From assembly GCA_964540965.1 (NCBI GenBank), contig CAZIOT010000001.1, positions 62,001 through 126,000 of the forward strand: DNA of 64,000 bases, read 5' to 3'. The notes beneath the pieces are model-generated. The model saw only the letters and a program-made list of their open reading frames with translations. It made no database searches and was not told the origin of the DNA. The DNA comes from JADYZU01 sp964540965 (GTDB lineage: Bacteria > Pseudomonadota > Alphaproteobacteria > Rhodobacterales > Rhodobacteraceae). This document shows positions 45,027 through 53,459 of this stretch, piece after piece (positions within the stretch are counted from its first letter, which is position 1; every line of letters starts with the position of its first letter). The position numbers were made by a program, and so were the translations under genes.

Positions 45027-46910
45027 TCACCCCACCTGCAGCCAAAGTGCCTGATAGGGCGCGATCCGCACCATGCCGTCGGTCAGATGCAGCGGCCGCC
45101 CGGTCAGCAGGTCGACATGGGCGCGCCCGCTTTCCAGCCCCAGTCCCCAGGGTGTCACCCCCTGATCGGCATCGGTGAAGTTGAAGATGCAGGTCACCGG
45201 CCGGTCTTCCTCAGCGCGGCGGAAGACGAACAGCGCCGGGTTGCCAAGGTCGATGATCTGCGTCGGCACGGCTGCCGAGAACGCCGGCACCGCCTTGCGC
45301 CGGGCCATGATCGCCCGTGTCCCGGCCAGAATCCGGCCCTGCGCGCTGCCGGGGTCAAGCCGCCGGACCCTCTCCCAGTCCATCCGCGGCCGGTGCATCC
45401 AGCGGCCATCGGCGGCAAGCTCGGGGTCGGTCTCATAGCTGTGGTCGTTCAGCAGGCCCAGTTCGTCGCCCATGTAGATCAGGGGAATGCCGCCAAAGCT
45501 GGCGATCAGGGCATGGCCCATCAGCACCCGCGCCACGGCCATGTCGATCAGCAGACCGTCGCCGCTGTCCAGCGCCTGCTCCAGCCCGGCAAGCGAGGCG
45601 AAGCTGCCGTTGGTGCGCCGGTCGCCGGTTTCCGGGTTCGACTGGAAATCGGCACCACGGGCAAAGCTGCCCGGAAAGGTGCCGTTGTAGAAATCGGCCA
45701 GGAAATTGCGGTGCATCGCCGCGTCCATGCCGGGGACATGCACGGCATCCTCGGGCGTGATGGCCCAGCCGATGTCGTCATGACAGCGGATATAGGTGGC
45801 GAAACTGGCGCGGCGGAACACGCTGGGGAAATGGCTTTGCAGCACATGGGTCATCAGCCGCGTGTCGCGCGCGGCAAGCGAGGACCAGAACTGCACCATG
45901 AGGTTGTTGTGATAGGCCAGATGGCTTTCGCGCCCCTCGTGATCGCCGGTGCCCAGATAGGGCACAAGGTCAGAGGGGCCGACAATCGCCTCGGCCTTGC
46001 AGATCACCGCCGGCGCGGCAACGCGGATCGCCTGCACCAGCGCCTGCAGGATGTCGTGGACCTGCGGCAGGTTCTGGCAATTCGTCCCCATCTCTTTCCA
46101 CATGAAGGCGACGGCATCCAGCCGGAACACCTCGACCCCCTTGTTCGCAAGGAACAGGATGGTGTCGAGAACGGCCAGGAACACCTCGGGATTGGCCCAG
46201 TTCAGATCCCACTGGTATTCGTTGAACGTGGTCCAGACCCATTTGCCGATCTCGGGGTAGAAGGTGAAATTCCCCGGCGCCTGATCGGGAAAGATTTCGA
46301 CCAGCGTGCGTTCGTGCCGGTTCGGCAGGGTGTCGTCGTCGAACATGCGGTAGAACGCCTGATGGAACGGATCGCCGGCCCGCGCCTTTTCGGCCCAGTC
46401 GTGTTCCTTGGCGGTATGGTTCAGCACCATGTCGATGCAGGTCGCGATCCCGGCCTTGCGCAGTTTCGCCGCGGTCCTTTCCAGATCGTCCATCGTGCCC
46501 AGCGCCGGGTTCAGCGCGCGATAATCCATCACCGCATAGCCGCCGTCCGACTGGCCCGGACGCGGTCTCAGGCAGGGCATCAGATGGACATAGGTCACGC
46601 CCAGTTCGGACAGATACGGCAGGTGTTTCGGAATATCCGCGACCCGGCCGCAGAAACGGTCGGCATAAAACACATAGGCGACCATGTTTTCCGACAGGAA
46701 CCAGTCGGGATCGAGGTCACGCTCAAGATCCAGCGCGACCAGATCCGCCGGCCGCGCGGCGGCATGTCCCGCCAGCATGTCGCGCAGCCGGTCGATCAGG
46801 CCGCTGTCGGCGCCGTAAAGCCGGGCCAGTGGCGCGGCAATGTCGCGCCGGCCGCGCTGCCAGCGCAGGTCGAACCAGCGGTCGCGGTCGAGTCTTGCCG
46901 TAGCGGCCAT
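45027..46910 (-). CDS. Amylosucrase-like GH13 enzyme
   Basis: A 627-aa protein of glycoside hydrolase family 13, subfamily 4. The barrel signatures are IATCIDMVLNHTAKEHDWA, VEVFRLDAVAFMWKEMGT (nucleophile aspartate), PAVICKAEAIVG (acid/base glutamate) and YIRCHDDIGWAITPEDA. GIPLIYMGDELGLLND and DGRWMHRPRMDW also match amylosucrase, which turns sucrose into glucan and fructose. The exact substrate is not proven; sucrose hydrolase is an alternative. No sugar-uptake gene lies nearby. Confidence 0.85.
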   Translation of the reverse strand: MAATARLDRDRWFDLRWQRGRRDIAAPLARLYGADSGLIDRLRDMLAGHAAARPADLVALDLERDLDPDWFLSENMVAYVFYADRFCGRVADIPKHLPYLSELGVTYVHLMPCLRPRPGQSDGGYAVMDYRALNPALGTMDDLERTAAKLRKAGIATCIDMVLNHTAKEHDWAEKARAGDPFHQAFYRMFDDDTLPNRHERTLVEIFPDQAPGNFTFYPEIGKWVWTTFNEYQWDLNWANPEVFLAVLDTILFLANKGVEVFRLDAVAFMWKEMGTNCQNLPQVHDILQALVQAIRVAAPAVICKAEAIVGPSDLVPYLGTGDHEGRESHLAYHNNLMVQFWSSLAARDTRLMTHVLQSHFPSVFRRASFATYIRCHDDIGWAITPEDAVHVPGMDAAMHRNFLADFYNGTFPGSFARGADFQSNPETGDRRTNGSFASLAGLEQALDSGDGLLIDMAVARVLMGHALIASFGGIPLIYMGDELGLLNDHSYETDPELAADGRWMHRPRMDWERVRRLDPGSAQGRILAGTRAIMARRKAVPAFSAAVPTQIIDLGNPALFVFRRAEEDRPVTCIFNFTDADQGVTPWGLGLESGRAHVDLLTGRPLHLTDGMVRIAPYQALWLQVG

Positions 46911-46978
46911 GGCGCCCTCCCCGAGGCGCCGTTAGCGCCAACAGGATCAGTATCGCACGCGCCGCGCGGCCCGCAAGG

Positions 46979-48142
46979 TCACTCCCACCGGCCTTCGAAA
47001 TCCTCGGGCACCAAAAGGATGTCGCGGCCCACGTCTCCCAGGTTGCGGCGGCCGCACAGGGCAAGGGTCATGTCCAGTTCCTTGCGGATCACCTCGAGCG
47101 CGGCGGTCACGCCCGCCTCGCCCATGGCGCCCAGGCCGTGGATATAGGCGCGTCCGATCATCGTCGCATCGGCGCCCAGCGCCAGCGCCTTGAGCACGTC
47201 CTGTCCCGACCGGATGCCGCTGTCGAGCCAGATTTCCGTCTGCCCCTTCACCGCCCGGACGATGGAGGGCAACACCCGGATCGACGACAGCGCGCCGTCA
47301 AGCTGCCGGCCGCCATGGTTGGACACGACGATGGCATCGGCGCCCACCTCGACGGCCTTTTTCGCATCCTCGGCATCGAGAACGCCCTTGAGGATGAACT
47401 TGCCGCCCCATTTCTCTTTCAGCCGCGCCACCTTGTCCCAGTCCAGCCGCGGGTCGAACTGTTCGTTGGTCCAGGACGCCAGCGACGACAGGTTGCCGAC
47501 GCTTTTGGCATGGCCGACGATATTGCCGAAGGTCTTGTTCGGGCTGCGAAGCAGCTCGCTCCACCACCCGAACCGCCAGGCGATGTCGGCGACGTTGCGC
47601 GGCGTCCATTTCGGCGGCGCCGACAGGCCGTTCTTCAGATCCTTGTGCCGCTGCGCAAGGATCTGCAGGTCAAGCGTCAGCACCAGCGCCGACACCCCGG
47701 CCTTTTTCGCCCGGGCGATCACGTTGTCGACGAATTCCTCGTCGCGCATGACATAAAGCTGATACCAGAACGGCGCCTTTGTCGCCTCGGCCACCGCCTC
47801 GATCGAACAGATCGACATGGTGGACAGCGTGAAGGGCACGCCGAATTTCAGCGCCGCCTTGGCCGCCTTGATCTCTCCGTCCGCGCGCTGCATCCCGGTC
47901 GACCCGACCGGCGCCAGCGCCACCGGCATCGCCACCTCTTGCCCCAGCATCCTGCCCTTCACGCTGCGGTCCGACATGTCGACGGCAACCCGCTGGCGAA
48001 AGCGCAGCTTTTCGAAATCGGTCGTGTTCTCGCGGAAGGTCTGTTCGGTGTAGCTGCCCGATTCGCAGTAATCGTAGAACATCTTCGGCGTGCGCCGCTT
48101 GTGCAGGCGTTTGAGGTCGTCGATGCTGGTGATGACGGGCAT
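46979..48142 (-). CDS. lldD: FMN-dependent alpha-hydroxy-acid dehydrogenase (LldD-like)
   Basis: A 387-aa FMN enzyme of the lactate dehydrogenase/glycolate oxidase family. ITSIDDLKRLHKRRTPKMFYDYCESGSYTEQT is the N-terminal signature, VSNHGGRQLDGALSSI the FMN/active-site block with catalytic histidine, and EIWLDSGIRSGQDVLKALALGADATMIGRAY the phosphate-binding part. The likely reaction is oxidation of L-lactate to pyruvate. ATG at 48142. The FCD-type regulator lies upstream in the same direction, which fits lactate-responsive control. Confidence 0.9.
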   Translation of the reverse strand: MPVITSIDDLKRLHKRRTPKMFYDYCESGSYTEQTFRENTTDFEKLRFRQRVAVDMSDRSVKGRMLGQEVAMPVALAPVGSTGMQRADGEIKAAKAALKFGVPFTLSTMSICSIEAVAEATKAPFWYQLYVMRDEEFVDNVIARAKKAGVSALVLTLDLQILAQRHKDLKNGLSAPPKWTPRNVADIAWRFGWWSELLRSPNKTFGNIVGHAKSVGNLSSLASWTNEQFDPRLDWDKVARLKEKWGGKFILKGVLDAEDAKKAVEVGADAIVVSNHGGRQLDGALSSIRVLPSIVRAVKGQTEIWLDSGIRSGQDVLKALALGADATMIGRAYIHGLGAMGEAGVTAALEVIRKELDMTLALCGRRNLGDVGRDILLVPEDFEGRWE

Positions 48143-48217
48143 GGCGGGGCTTTCGACTGATTTTGGTGAGGTTTGCTTACCAATTTTGCTCTGTCGCCGC
48201 AATGCGGCCTTTCGGGC

Positions 48218-48865
48218 CTAGCCTTTCAGCATCCGCAACCCCTGCGTCACATCGGTGCGCACCGCCAGCCGCAACCCCGGCTCGTCCCCGGCCTTGAGCG
48301 CGGCAAGGATCAGCTTGTGATAATAGGGCGGATCGCTGCGTTTCAGGCGGTGATACAGCGCCCGCATCGTCGGCCCCAGTTGCAGCCAGACCGTTTCGGT
48401 CAGGGCAAGGATCGCCGGGGCCTGCGCCCGCAGATACAGGGTGCGGTGAAATTCAAGGTTCATGCGGATATAGCCGGTCGCATCCTGCCGGGCGACCATC
48501 TGGCTGACCCCCTGATTGATCGCCTCAAGCCTGTCGATCAGCGCGAAATGCGCGCGCGGCAAGGCGCGGCTGGCCAGTTCCGGCTCAAGCATCGCCCGCA
48601 GCGCGGCCAGTTCCTCGATCCGGTCGTTGCTCAGCTCTGGCGTCGTGACCCGGCCCGAGCTTGAGACGACCAGCGCCCCCTCGGCGGCAAGCCGGGCCAC
48701 CGCCTCGCGCGCGGGGGTCATCGACACGTCGAACATCCGGCCGATACCGCGCAGGGTCAGGGCGGCGCCCGGCTCTAGCTCTCCGTGCATGATGCGCTGG
48801 CGCAGGCTGCGATAGACGCGGTCATGTGCGGCGACGGCGGGGTCGATGGGGCGGGCGGTCAGCAT
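48218..48865 (-). CDS. GntR-family regulator with FCD domain
   Basis: A 215-aa regulator. The N-terminal winged HTH is [49 protein letters not shown], and the C-terminal FCD domain has RIEELAALRAMLEPELASRAL and NLEFHRTLYLRAQ with metal/ligand-binding histidine and arginine. It is the likely local regulator of the lldD-like gene 75 bp downstream in the same direction, which is inference from position. Confidence 0.88.
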   Translation of the reverse strand: MLTARPIDPAVAAHDRVYRSLRQRIMHGELEPGAALTLRGIGRMFDVSMTPAREAVARLAAEGALVVSSSGRVTTPELSNDRIEELAALRAMLEPELASRALPRAHFALIDRLEAINQGVSQMVARQDATGYIRMNLEFHRTLYLRAQAPAILALTETVWLQLGPTMRALYHRLKRSDPPYYHKLILAALKAGDEPGLRLAVRTDVTQGLRMLKG

Positions 48866-48895
48866 CGCCGCACTGTCGCACAGCCCGCGTTGCGG

Positions 48896-49588
48896 TCAAT
48901 CGCCGAGCCGCAGGCGATGCAGGCTTTCGCCATTCTCGCGCAGCCAGCGGCGACAGCGGGCGTGATCGGGAAACAGCCGGTCCACCACCGCCCAGAAGGC
49001 CGGCGAATGGTCCATCCGTTCCAGATGCGCGACCTCGTGCGCGGCGACGTAATCCAGCACCTCGGGCGGGGCCATCACCAGCCGCCAGGAATACATGAGA
49101 TCGCCGCGCGTCGAACACGACCCCCAGCGCGACCGCGTGTCGCGTAAGGTGAGGCTGCGGTAGGGGCGGCCCAGCGCCGCGGCGTGGCGGTCCGAGGCCG
49201 CGGCCAGCGCATCGCGCGCCCGCGCCTTCAGAAAGGCGCCCAGCCGCGCCGCCAGCCTGTCCGGATCGGCCGGCAGAATCAGCCGGTCGCCCTCCAGCAC
49301 CGGGCGCCGTCCGCCGCCCGGTTCCAGCCGCAGCATCCGGCCCTGGAACAGGACCGTGCCGCCAAAGGCCGGCGGCGCCGCGGTGCCGACCCGCGCCAGA
49401 TGGTCGCGCAGCCAGCCGGCGCGCGAATCGGCAAAGGCCAGCGCCTCGGCCAACGGCACCCGTGGCGGCAACGTCAGCGTTACCCGCCCGTCCACCCGCG
49501 AAATGCGCAGAGACAGGCGGCGGGCCCGCGCCGACCGCCGCAATCCGACCTTGACGGGCGGATCGCCCGCTATCACATGCGTGTCCAT
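48896..49588 (-). CDS. YgjP-family zinc metallohydrolase
   Basis: A 230-aa protein of the M48-related YgjP group. The zinc motif VAAHEVAHLERMDHSPAFWAVV lies near residues 176-196 (HExxH and downstream histidine/tryptophan), preceded by TLRDTRSRWGSCSTRGDLMYSWRLVMAPPE, a family hallmark. It is cytoplasmic; its substrate is not known. It runs in the opposite direction to the TIGR02300 gene next to it. Confidence 0.88.
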   Translation of the reverse strand: MDTHVIAGDPPVKVGLRRSARARRLSLRISRVDGRVTLTLPPRVPLAEALAFADSRAGWLRDHLARVGTAAPPAFGGTVLFQGRMLRLEPGGGRRPVLEGDRLILPADPDRLAARLGAFLKARARDALAAASDRHAAALGRPYRSLTLRDTRSRWGSCSTRGDLMYSWRLVMAPPEVLDYVAAHEVAHLERMDHSPAFWAVVDRLFPDHARCRRWLRENGESLHRLRLGD

Positions 49589-49699
49589 TCCGCCCCCGTC
49601 TCTGGCCCTGCCGGTGCTTTACATGGCGCCGGGCTTATGGCAGGGGGGCGGGATGCCCCGCAAGGGCCCGTCCTTTTCGACTTTGCGCAAGGAAAAGTC

Positions 49700-50023
49700 A
49701 TGCCCAATCCTGAATGGGGTAAGAAGCGCGTCTGCCCGACGACCGGCAAGCGGTTCTACGACATGAACGCCAACCCGATCATCAGCCCCTATACCGGCCA
49801 GATCGTCACCTTTGACACGGCGAAAAGCCGCACCATGGTGGCCGATGCCGAAGACATGCAGACCAAGAAGCTGAAGGTTCTCGACCCCGAGGACGAACTT
49901 TTGCTGGATGACGAAGACACCGGCGACAACGATGTCGATCTCGACGACGAAGTGCTCGAGGACGACGGCGAGGACGAGGTGTCCTTCGATGAACTGGGCG
50001 ATGTCGCCGCCGACGACGAGTAA
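49700..50023 (+). CDS. TIGR02300-type acidic zinc-ribbon-like protein
   Basis: A 107-aa protein with the conserved N-terminus WGKKRVCPTTGKRFYDMNANPIISPYTGQIV (residues about 6-36), then an unusually acidic C-terminal tail of about 60 residues (runs of Asp/Glu such as DDEDTGDNDVDLDDE). This is the alphaproteobacterial FYDLN-acid family; function unknown. AAGGAAAA precedes the ATG. It lies upstream of the tRNA-Ala gene. Confidence 0.88.
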   Translation: MPNPEWGKKRVCPTTGKRFYDMNANPIISPYTGQIVTFDTAKSRTMVADAEDMQTKKLKVLDPEDELLLDDEDTGDNDVDLDDEVLEDDGEDEVSFDELGDVAADDE

Positions 50024-50142
50024 GACCGCGCGGGGCGCGGGAGGCGGTGAATTTTCCGCTTGAACCCGCCCGCGCCGCCGCATAGAGAGCGGCACGTCCC
50101 CGCAAGGGGGCACCCGAAGGCCGGAAACGGCCTTCCCAGGAC

Positions 50143-50218
<76 letters not shown>

Positions 50219-50338
50219 AACCCTCCAGGTCAAGCTGACTGCAATTGCCGGCCTCTGGATTGGCCAGTTGGCGTTGCGCTGATTGTCAATTCGCGTGCAG
50301 GATAGCGCCATCGACTCGGTCTTGGCCGCAGGTGTGAT

Positions 50339-52582
50339 TTGGGTGCTGATGTCTATGCGCATTCCGGGCAGATGCCCGACAAAAGCGATTGGCAGACATT
50401 GGCCGATCACGAAGCCGGCGTGGCCGGGAGAGCTGGCTTGTACGCCGCGCAATTCGGCCTGACCAAAACGGCGGAACTTGCCGGCCGGCTGCATGATTTC
50501 GGCAAGAACGATCCGGCATTCCAGCGGCGGCTTTCCGGCGATACGGCGCGGGTCGATCATTCGACCGCCGGCGCCCATCTGGTGATCGGTCGCGGCGGCA
50601 CCCGCGACCGCCTTTCGGCGGAAATCGTTTCCTACGCCATTCTGGGTCATCACGCCGGCCTGCCCGATGCCATCGGCGATGGCGCGGCGATGCACAGTCG
50701 GCTGGAAAACTTCGCCTTGGCCAATCCGATTGCCCCCGCATTGGCCGCCTCCGTTGCGGTCGATCTTGCCGAAGTCGCGGCCGAGATCCGCAGCAGGATC
50801 GGCCGCGACAGCCCGCAATTCGACCTGTCGGTCGTCGGGCGGATGGTGTTTTCCTGCCTTGTCGATGCCGATTTCCGCGATACCGAGGCGTTCTATGCAA
50901 GGCTTGAAGGCCGACAACCGGACCGGCATTGGCCGGCGCTGGCCGCGATCCTGCCGGACCTGCGCCGCGCCTTCGATGCCCGCATCGCGACTTTCCCGAA
51001 AGGCGGGCTGAACGATCTGCGCAGCGAGATCCTGTCGCATATCCGCGCCGGTGCCGCACGCGACCCTGGTCTCTATACCCTCACCGTGCCCACCGGTGGC
51101 GGCAAGACGCTCGCTTCGCTTGGGTTTGCTCTGGACCATGCCGCGCATCACGGCCACCGACGGATCATCTACGCGATCCCCTACACTTCGATCATCGAGC
51201 AGACCGCCGAAACCTTTCGCGACCTGTTCGCGGGGCTGGGAGATGTCGTGCTGGAACATCATTCCTCGGTCGATGAGGACAGGGTTGATCGCGTGGGCCG
51301 CGACAAGCTGCGGCTGGCGATGGAGGATTGGGCGGCGCCGGTGGTCGTCACCACCAATGTGCAATTGTTCGAAAGCCTGTTCGCCGCCCGCCCGTCCCAG
51401 TGCCGCAAGCTGCACAACATAGCCGGATCGGTCATCATCCTGGACGAGGTGCAGTGCCTGCCGCGGGCCTTGCTGCTGCCGGTGCTGCGCATGATCGACA
51501 CGCTGGCGACGCAATATGGCTGCACCATCCTGCTGTGCACGGCGACGCAACCGGCCTTTGACAGTGCGCATCTGCAAAAGGGCGGGCTGCGGCTGGCCGG
51601 GCGCGAACTGGCCCCCGATCCGCAGGCGCTGGCGCGCCGGTTGCGCCGCGCCCGTGTTGTCGACGGCGGCGCCCTGGACGATGCGGCTTTGGTCGCGGCG
51701 CTGCGGGACGCATCGCAGGCCATGGTCGTGGTCAACAGCCGCAAGCATGCGCTGGACCTGTTTCGCAGGGCGCAGGCCGAGGGGCTCTCCGGCCTTGTCC
51801 ACCTGACCACCCGTCAATATCCCGCCCACCGGCGCCGCATCCTTGCCGATATCCGCGAGCGGCTGAAAACCGGGGCGCCCTGCCGGCTGATCGCCACCAG
51901 CCTGATCGAAGCCGGCGTCGATCTGGATTTCCCCTGCGGCTGGCGGGCCGAGGCCGGGCTGGACAGTATCGTGCAATGCCTTGGCCGAGTGAACCGGGAA
52001 GGGCGCGGCGTGGCCGAGGACAGCACCCTGACCGTGTTCACTGCCCCGGACAATCCGCCGCATCGCCAGATCGAACCCATGGCCGCCGCCATGCGCGCCA
52101 CCGCGCAGCGGTTCGGCATGGCTGATCTTGTGGAAACCGAGGCGATCACCGACTGGTTCGGCCGCGTCTATTGGCGTGAAGGGGTGGAGTGGATGGGCCA
52201 GGAAATGGTCGACGGCTTTGTGGTGGCATCGACCGGCACCAGCTTTCCCTATCGCTCGACCGCCGCGGCCTTTCGCATGATCGACAGCGCGATGGTGCCC
52301 GTCATCGTCGCGCGCGACGCATCGGCCCGGCAGGCGGTCGGGCGCCTGGTCGTGCCCGAGGTACCCTCCGGCGCCCTTGCGCGCGCGTTGCAGGGCCATA
52401 TCGTGCAGGTGCCCGACCGGGCGCGGGCGATCCTGGTCGCGAATGGCCAGGCGCGGTTCCATGCGCCGGTTCTGCGGGGAAACCAGTTCTGCGTGCTGGA
52501 GTCCGAGGATCTTTATCACGAGGATTTTGGCCTGTGGTGGGAAAATGCCGAATATCTATCCGAGGATCAGAGCATTATCTGA
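50339..52582 (+). CDS. cas3: Type I-C Cas3 helicase-nuclease
   Basis: A 747-aa effector that unwinds and cuts target DNA recruited by Cascade. The N-terminal HD nuclease shows YAHS (residue about 8), DHEAGVA and LHDFGKND (about 51-58). The SF2 helicase part has Walker A TVPTGGGKTLASL near residue 250, DEVQCLPRALLLP near 369 and CTATQPAF near 400; the later VVNSRKHALDLF and IEAGVDLDFPCG complete it. The start is probably TTG at 50339, since no in-frame ATG precedes YAHS. It begins the cas locus 120 bp after tRNA-Ala. Confidence 0.95.
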   Translation: MGADVYAHSGQMPDKSDWQTLADHEAGVAGRAGLYAAQFGLTKTAELAGRLHDFGKNDPAFQRRLSGDTARVDHSTAGAHLVIGRGGTRDRLSAEIVSYAILGHHAGLPDAIGDGAAMHSRLENFALANPIAPALAASVAVDLAEVAAEIRSRIGRDSPQFDLSVVGRMVFSCLVDADFRDTEAFYARLEGRQPDRHWPALAAILPDLRRAFDARIATFPKGGLNDLRSEILSHIRAGAARDPGLYTLTVPTGGGKTLASLGFALDHAAHHGHRRIIYAIPYTSIIEQTAETFRDLFAGLGDVVLEHHSSVDEDRVDRVGRDKLRLAMEDWAAPVVVTTNVQLFESLFAARPSQCRKLHNIAGSVIILDEVQCLPRALLLPVLRMIDTLATQYGCTILLCTATQPAFDSAHLQKGGLRLAGRELAPDPQALARRLRRARVVDGGALDDAALVAALRDASQAMVVVNSRKHALDLFRRAQAEGLSGLVHLTTRQYPAHRRRILADIRERLKTGAPCRLIATSLIEAGVDLDFPCGWRAEAGLDSIVQCLGRVNREGRGVAEDSTLTVFTAPDNPPHRQIEPMAAAMRATAQRFGMADLVETEAITDWFGRVYWREGVEWMGQEMVDGFVVASTGTSFPYRSTAAAFRMIDSAMVPVIVARDASARQAVGRLVVPEVPSGALARALQGHIVQVPDRARAILVANGQARFHAPVLRGNQFCVLESEDLYHEDFGLWWENAEYLSEDQSII

Positions 52583-52703
52583 TCGGAAAATCATTTCGCG
52601 ATCATCGGCCCGCACGCCTTGACAGCGAAAGCTTGCCACGGCGCAAGATTCGGGATTGCATGGGGCTTGTGCCGGCCTAATCTGCCTGCCGGAGGGTTCG
52701 GAA
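52583..52703 (+). promoter_or_regulatory. Gap between cas3 and cas5 with possible promoter
   Basis: These 121 bp separate cas3 from the tight cas5-cas8c-cas7-cas4-cas1-cas2 cluster. A consensus -35 (TTGACA, 52619-52624) is followed by a poor -10 (CAAGAT) at 19 bp, so a separate promoter for cas5 onward is possible but unproven. Confidence 0.35.
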
Positions 52704-53459
52704 TTGAGTTACGGTATTCGTCTGCACGTCTGGGGCCGCAATGCCCTTTTCACCAGACCGGAATTGAAGGTCGAACGCACGTCCTATGACGTGATGACGC
52801 CCTCTGCCGCGCGCGGAATTGTCGAGGCGATTCACTGGAAACCGGCAATCCGCTGGGTGATCGACCGCATCCATGTGCTGGAACCCATCCGCTTCCAGTC
52901 CATCCGCCGCAACGAAGTCGGGCACAAGGCGCCTGCCGGGTCAATCAAGCGGGCGATGAATCGCGGCGATCTGGAAGGATTGCAGATTCTGGTCGACGAG
53001 GACCGCCAGCAGCGCGCCGCGACGGTACTGGTGAACCCCGCCTATGTGATCGAGGCGCATTTCGACCTGACCGACCGCGCCGATGCCAGCGACAATGTGG
53101 CCAAGCATCTGGACATCTTCAACCGCCGCGCCGCCCGCGGCCAGTGCTTCAACCAACCCTGCCTTGGCACCCGCGAATTTGCCGCCAGCTTTGCGCTGCT
53201 GGAACCCGGCCACTCGCCCTCTGGCCAAAGCTGGGGCGAACTCAGCCGCGAGGGGCGGGGGACCGCCACCCCGGCGCCCCGGCGCGACCCCGAGGCGGAA
53301 ACACCAGAACTGGGTTTCGGCACGCCGCGCGACCTGGGTTTCATGCTGTGGGACATCGACCACGCCACCCCCGGCCGCCCGTCGCTTTTGTTTCGCGCCA
53401 CCTTGCGCGACGGGGTGATGGAGGTGCCGCAACCCGGCAGCCCCGAGGTCAAGCGATGA
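52704..53459 (+). CDS. cas5: Type I-C Cas5 (Cas5d), crRNA-processing subunit
   Basis: A 251-aa RAMP-fold protein. In type I-C it replaces Cas6 as the endonuclease that cuts the CRISPR transcript at the base of the repeat hairpin, then stays on the crRNA 5' handle. LHVWGRNALFTRPELKVERTSYDVMTPSAARGIVEAIHWKPAIRW is the family N-terminus. TTG at 52704 is chosen because GGAGG lies eight bases upstream; an upstream in-frame TTG gives an unlikely leader. It overlaps cas8c by four bases (ATGA). Confidence 0.93.
   Translation: MSYGIRLHVWGRNALFTRPELKVERTSYDVMTPSAARGIVEAIHWKPAIRWVIDRIHVLEPIRFQSIRRNEVGHKAPAGSIKRAMNRGDLEGLQILVDEDRQQRAATVLVNPAYVIEAHFDLTDRADASDNVAKHLDIFNRRAARGQCFNQPCLGTREFAASFALLEPGHSPSGQSWGELSREGRGTATPAPRRDPEAETPELGFGTPRDLGFMLWDIDHATPGRPSLLFRATLRDGVMEVPQPGSPEVKR

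Noticed and set aside
50219..50338. Integrase or attachment-site repeat next to tRNA-Ala
   Set aside because: No integrase-like reading frame and no second copy of the tRNA 3' end were seen in the window.
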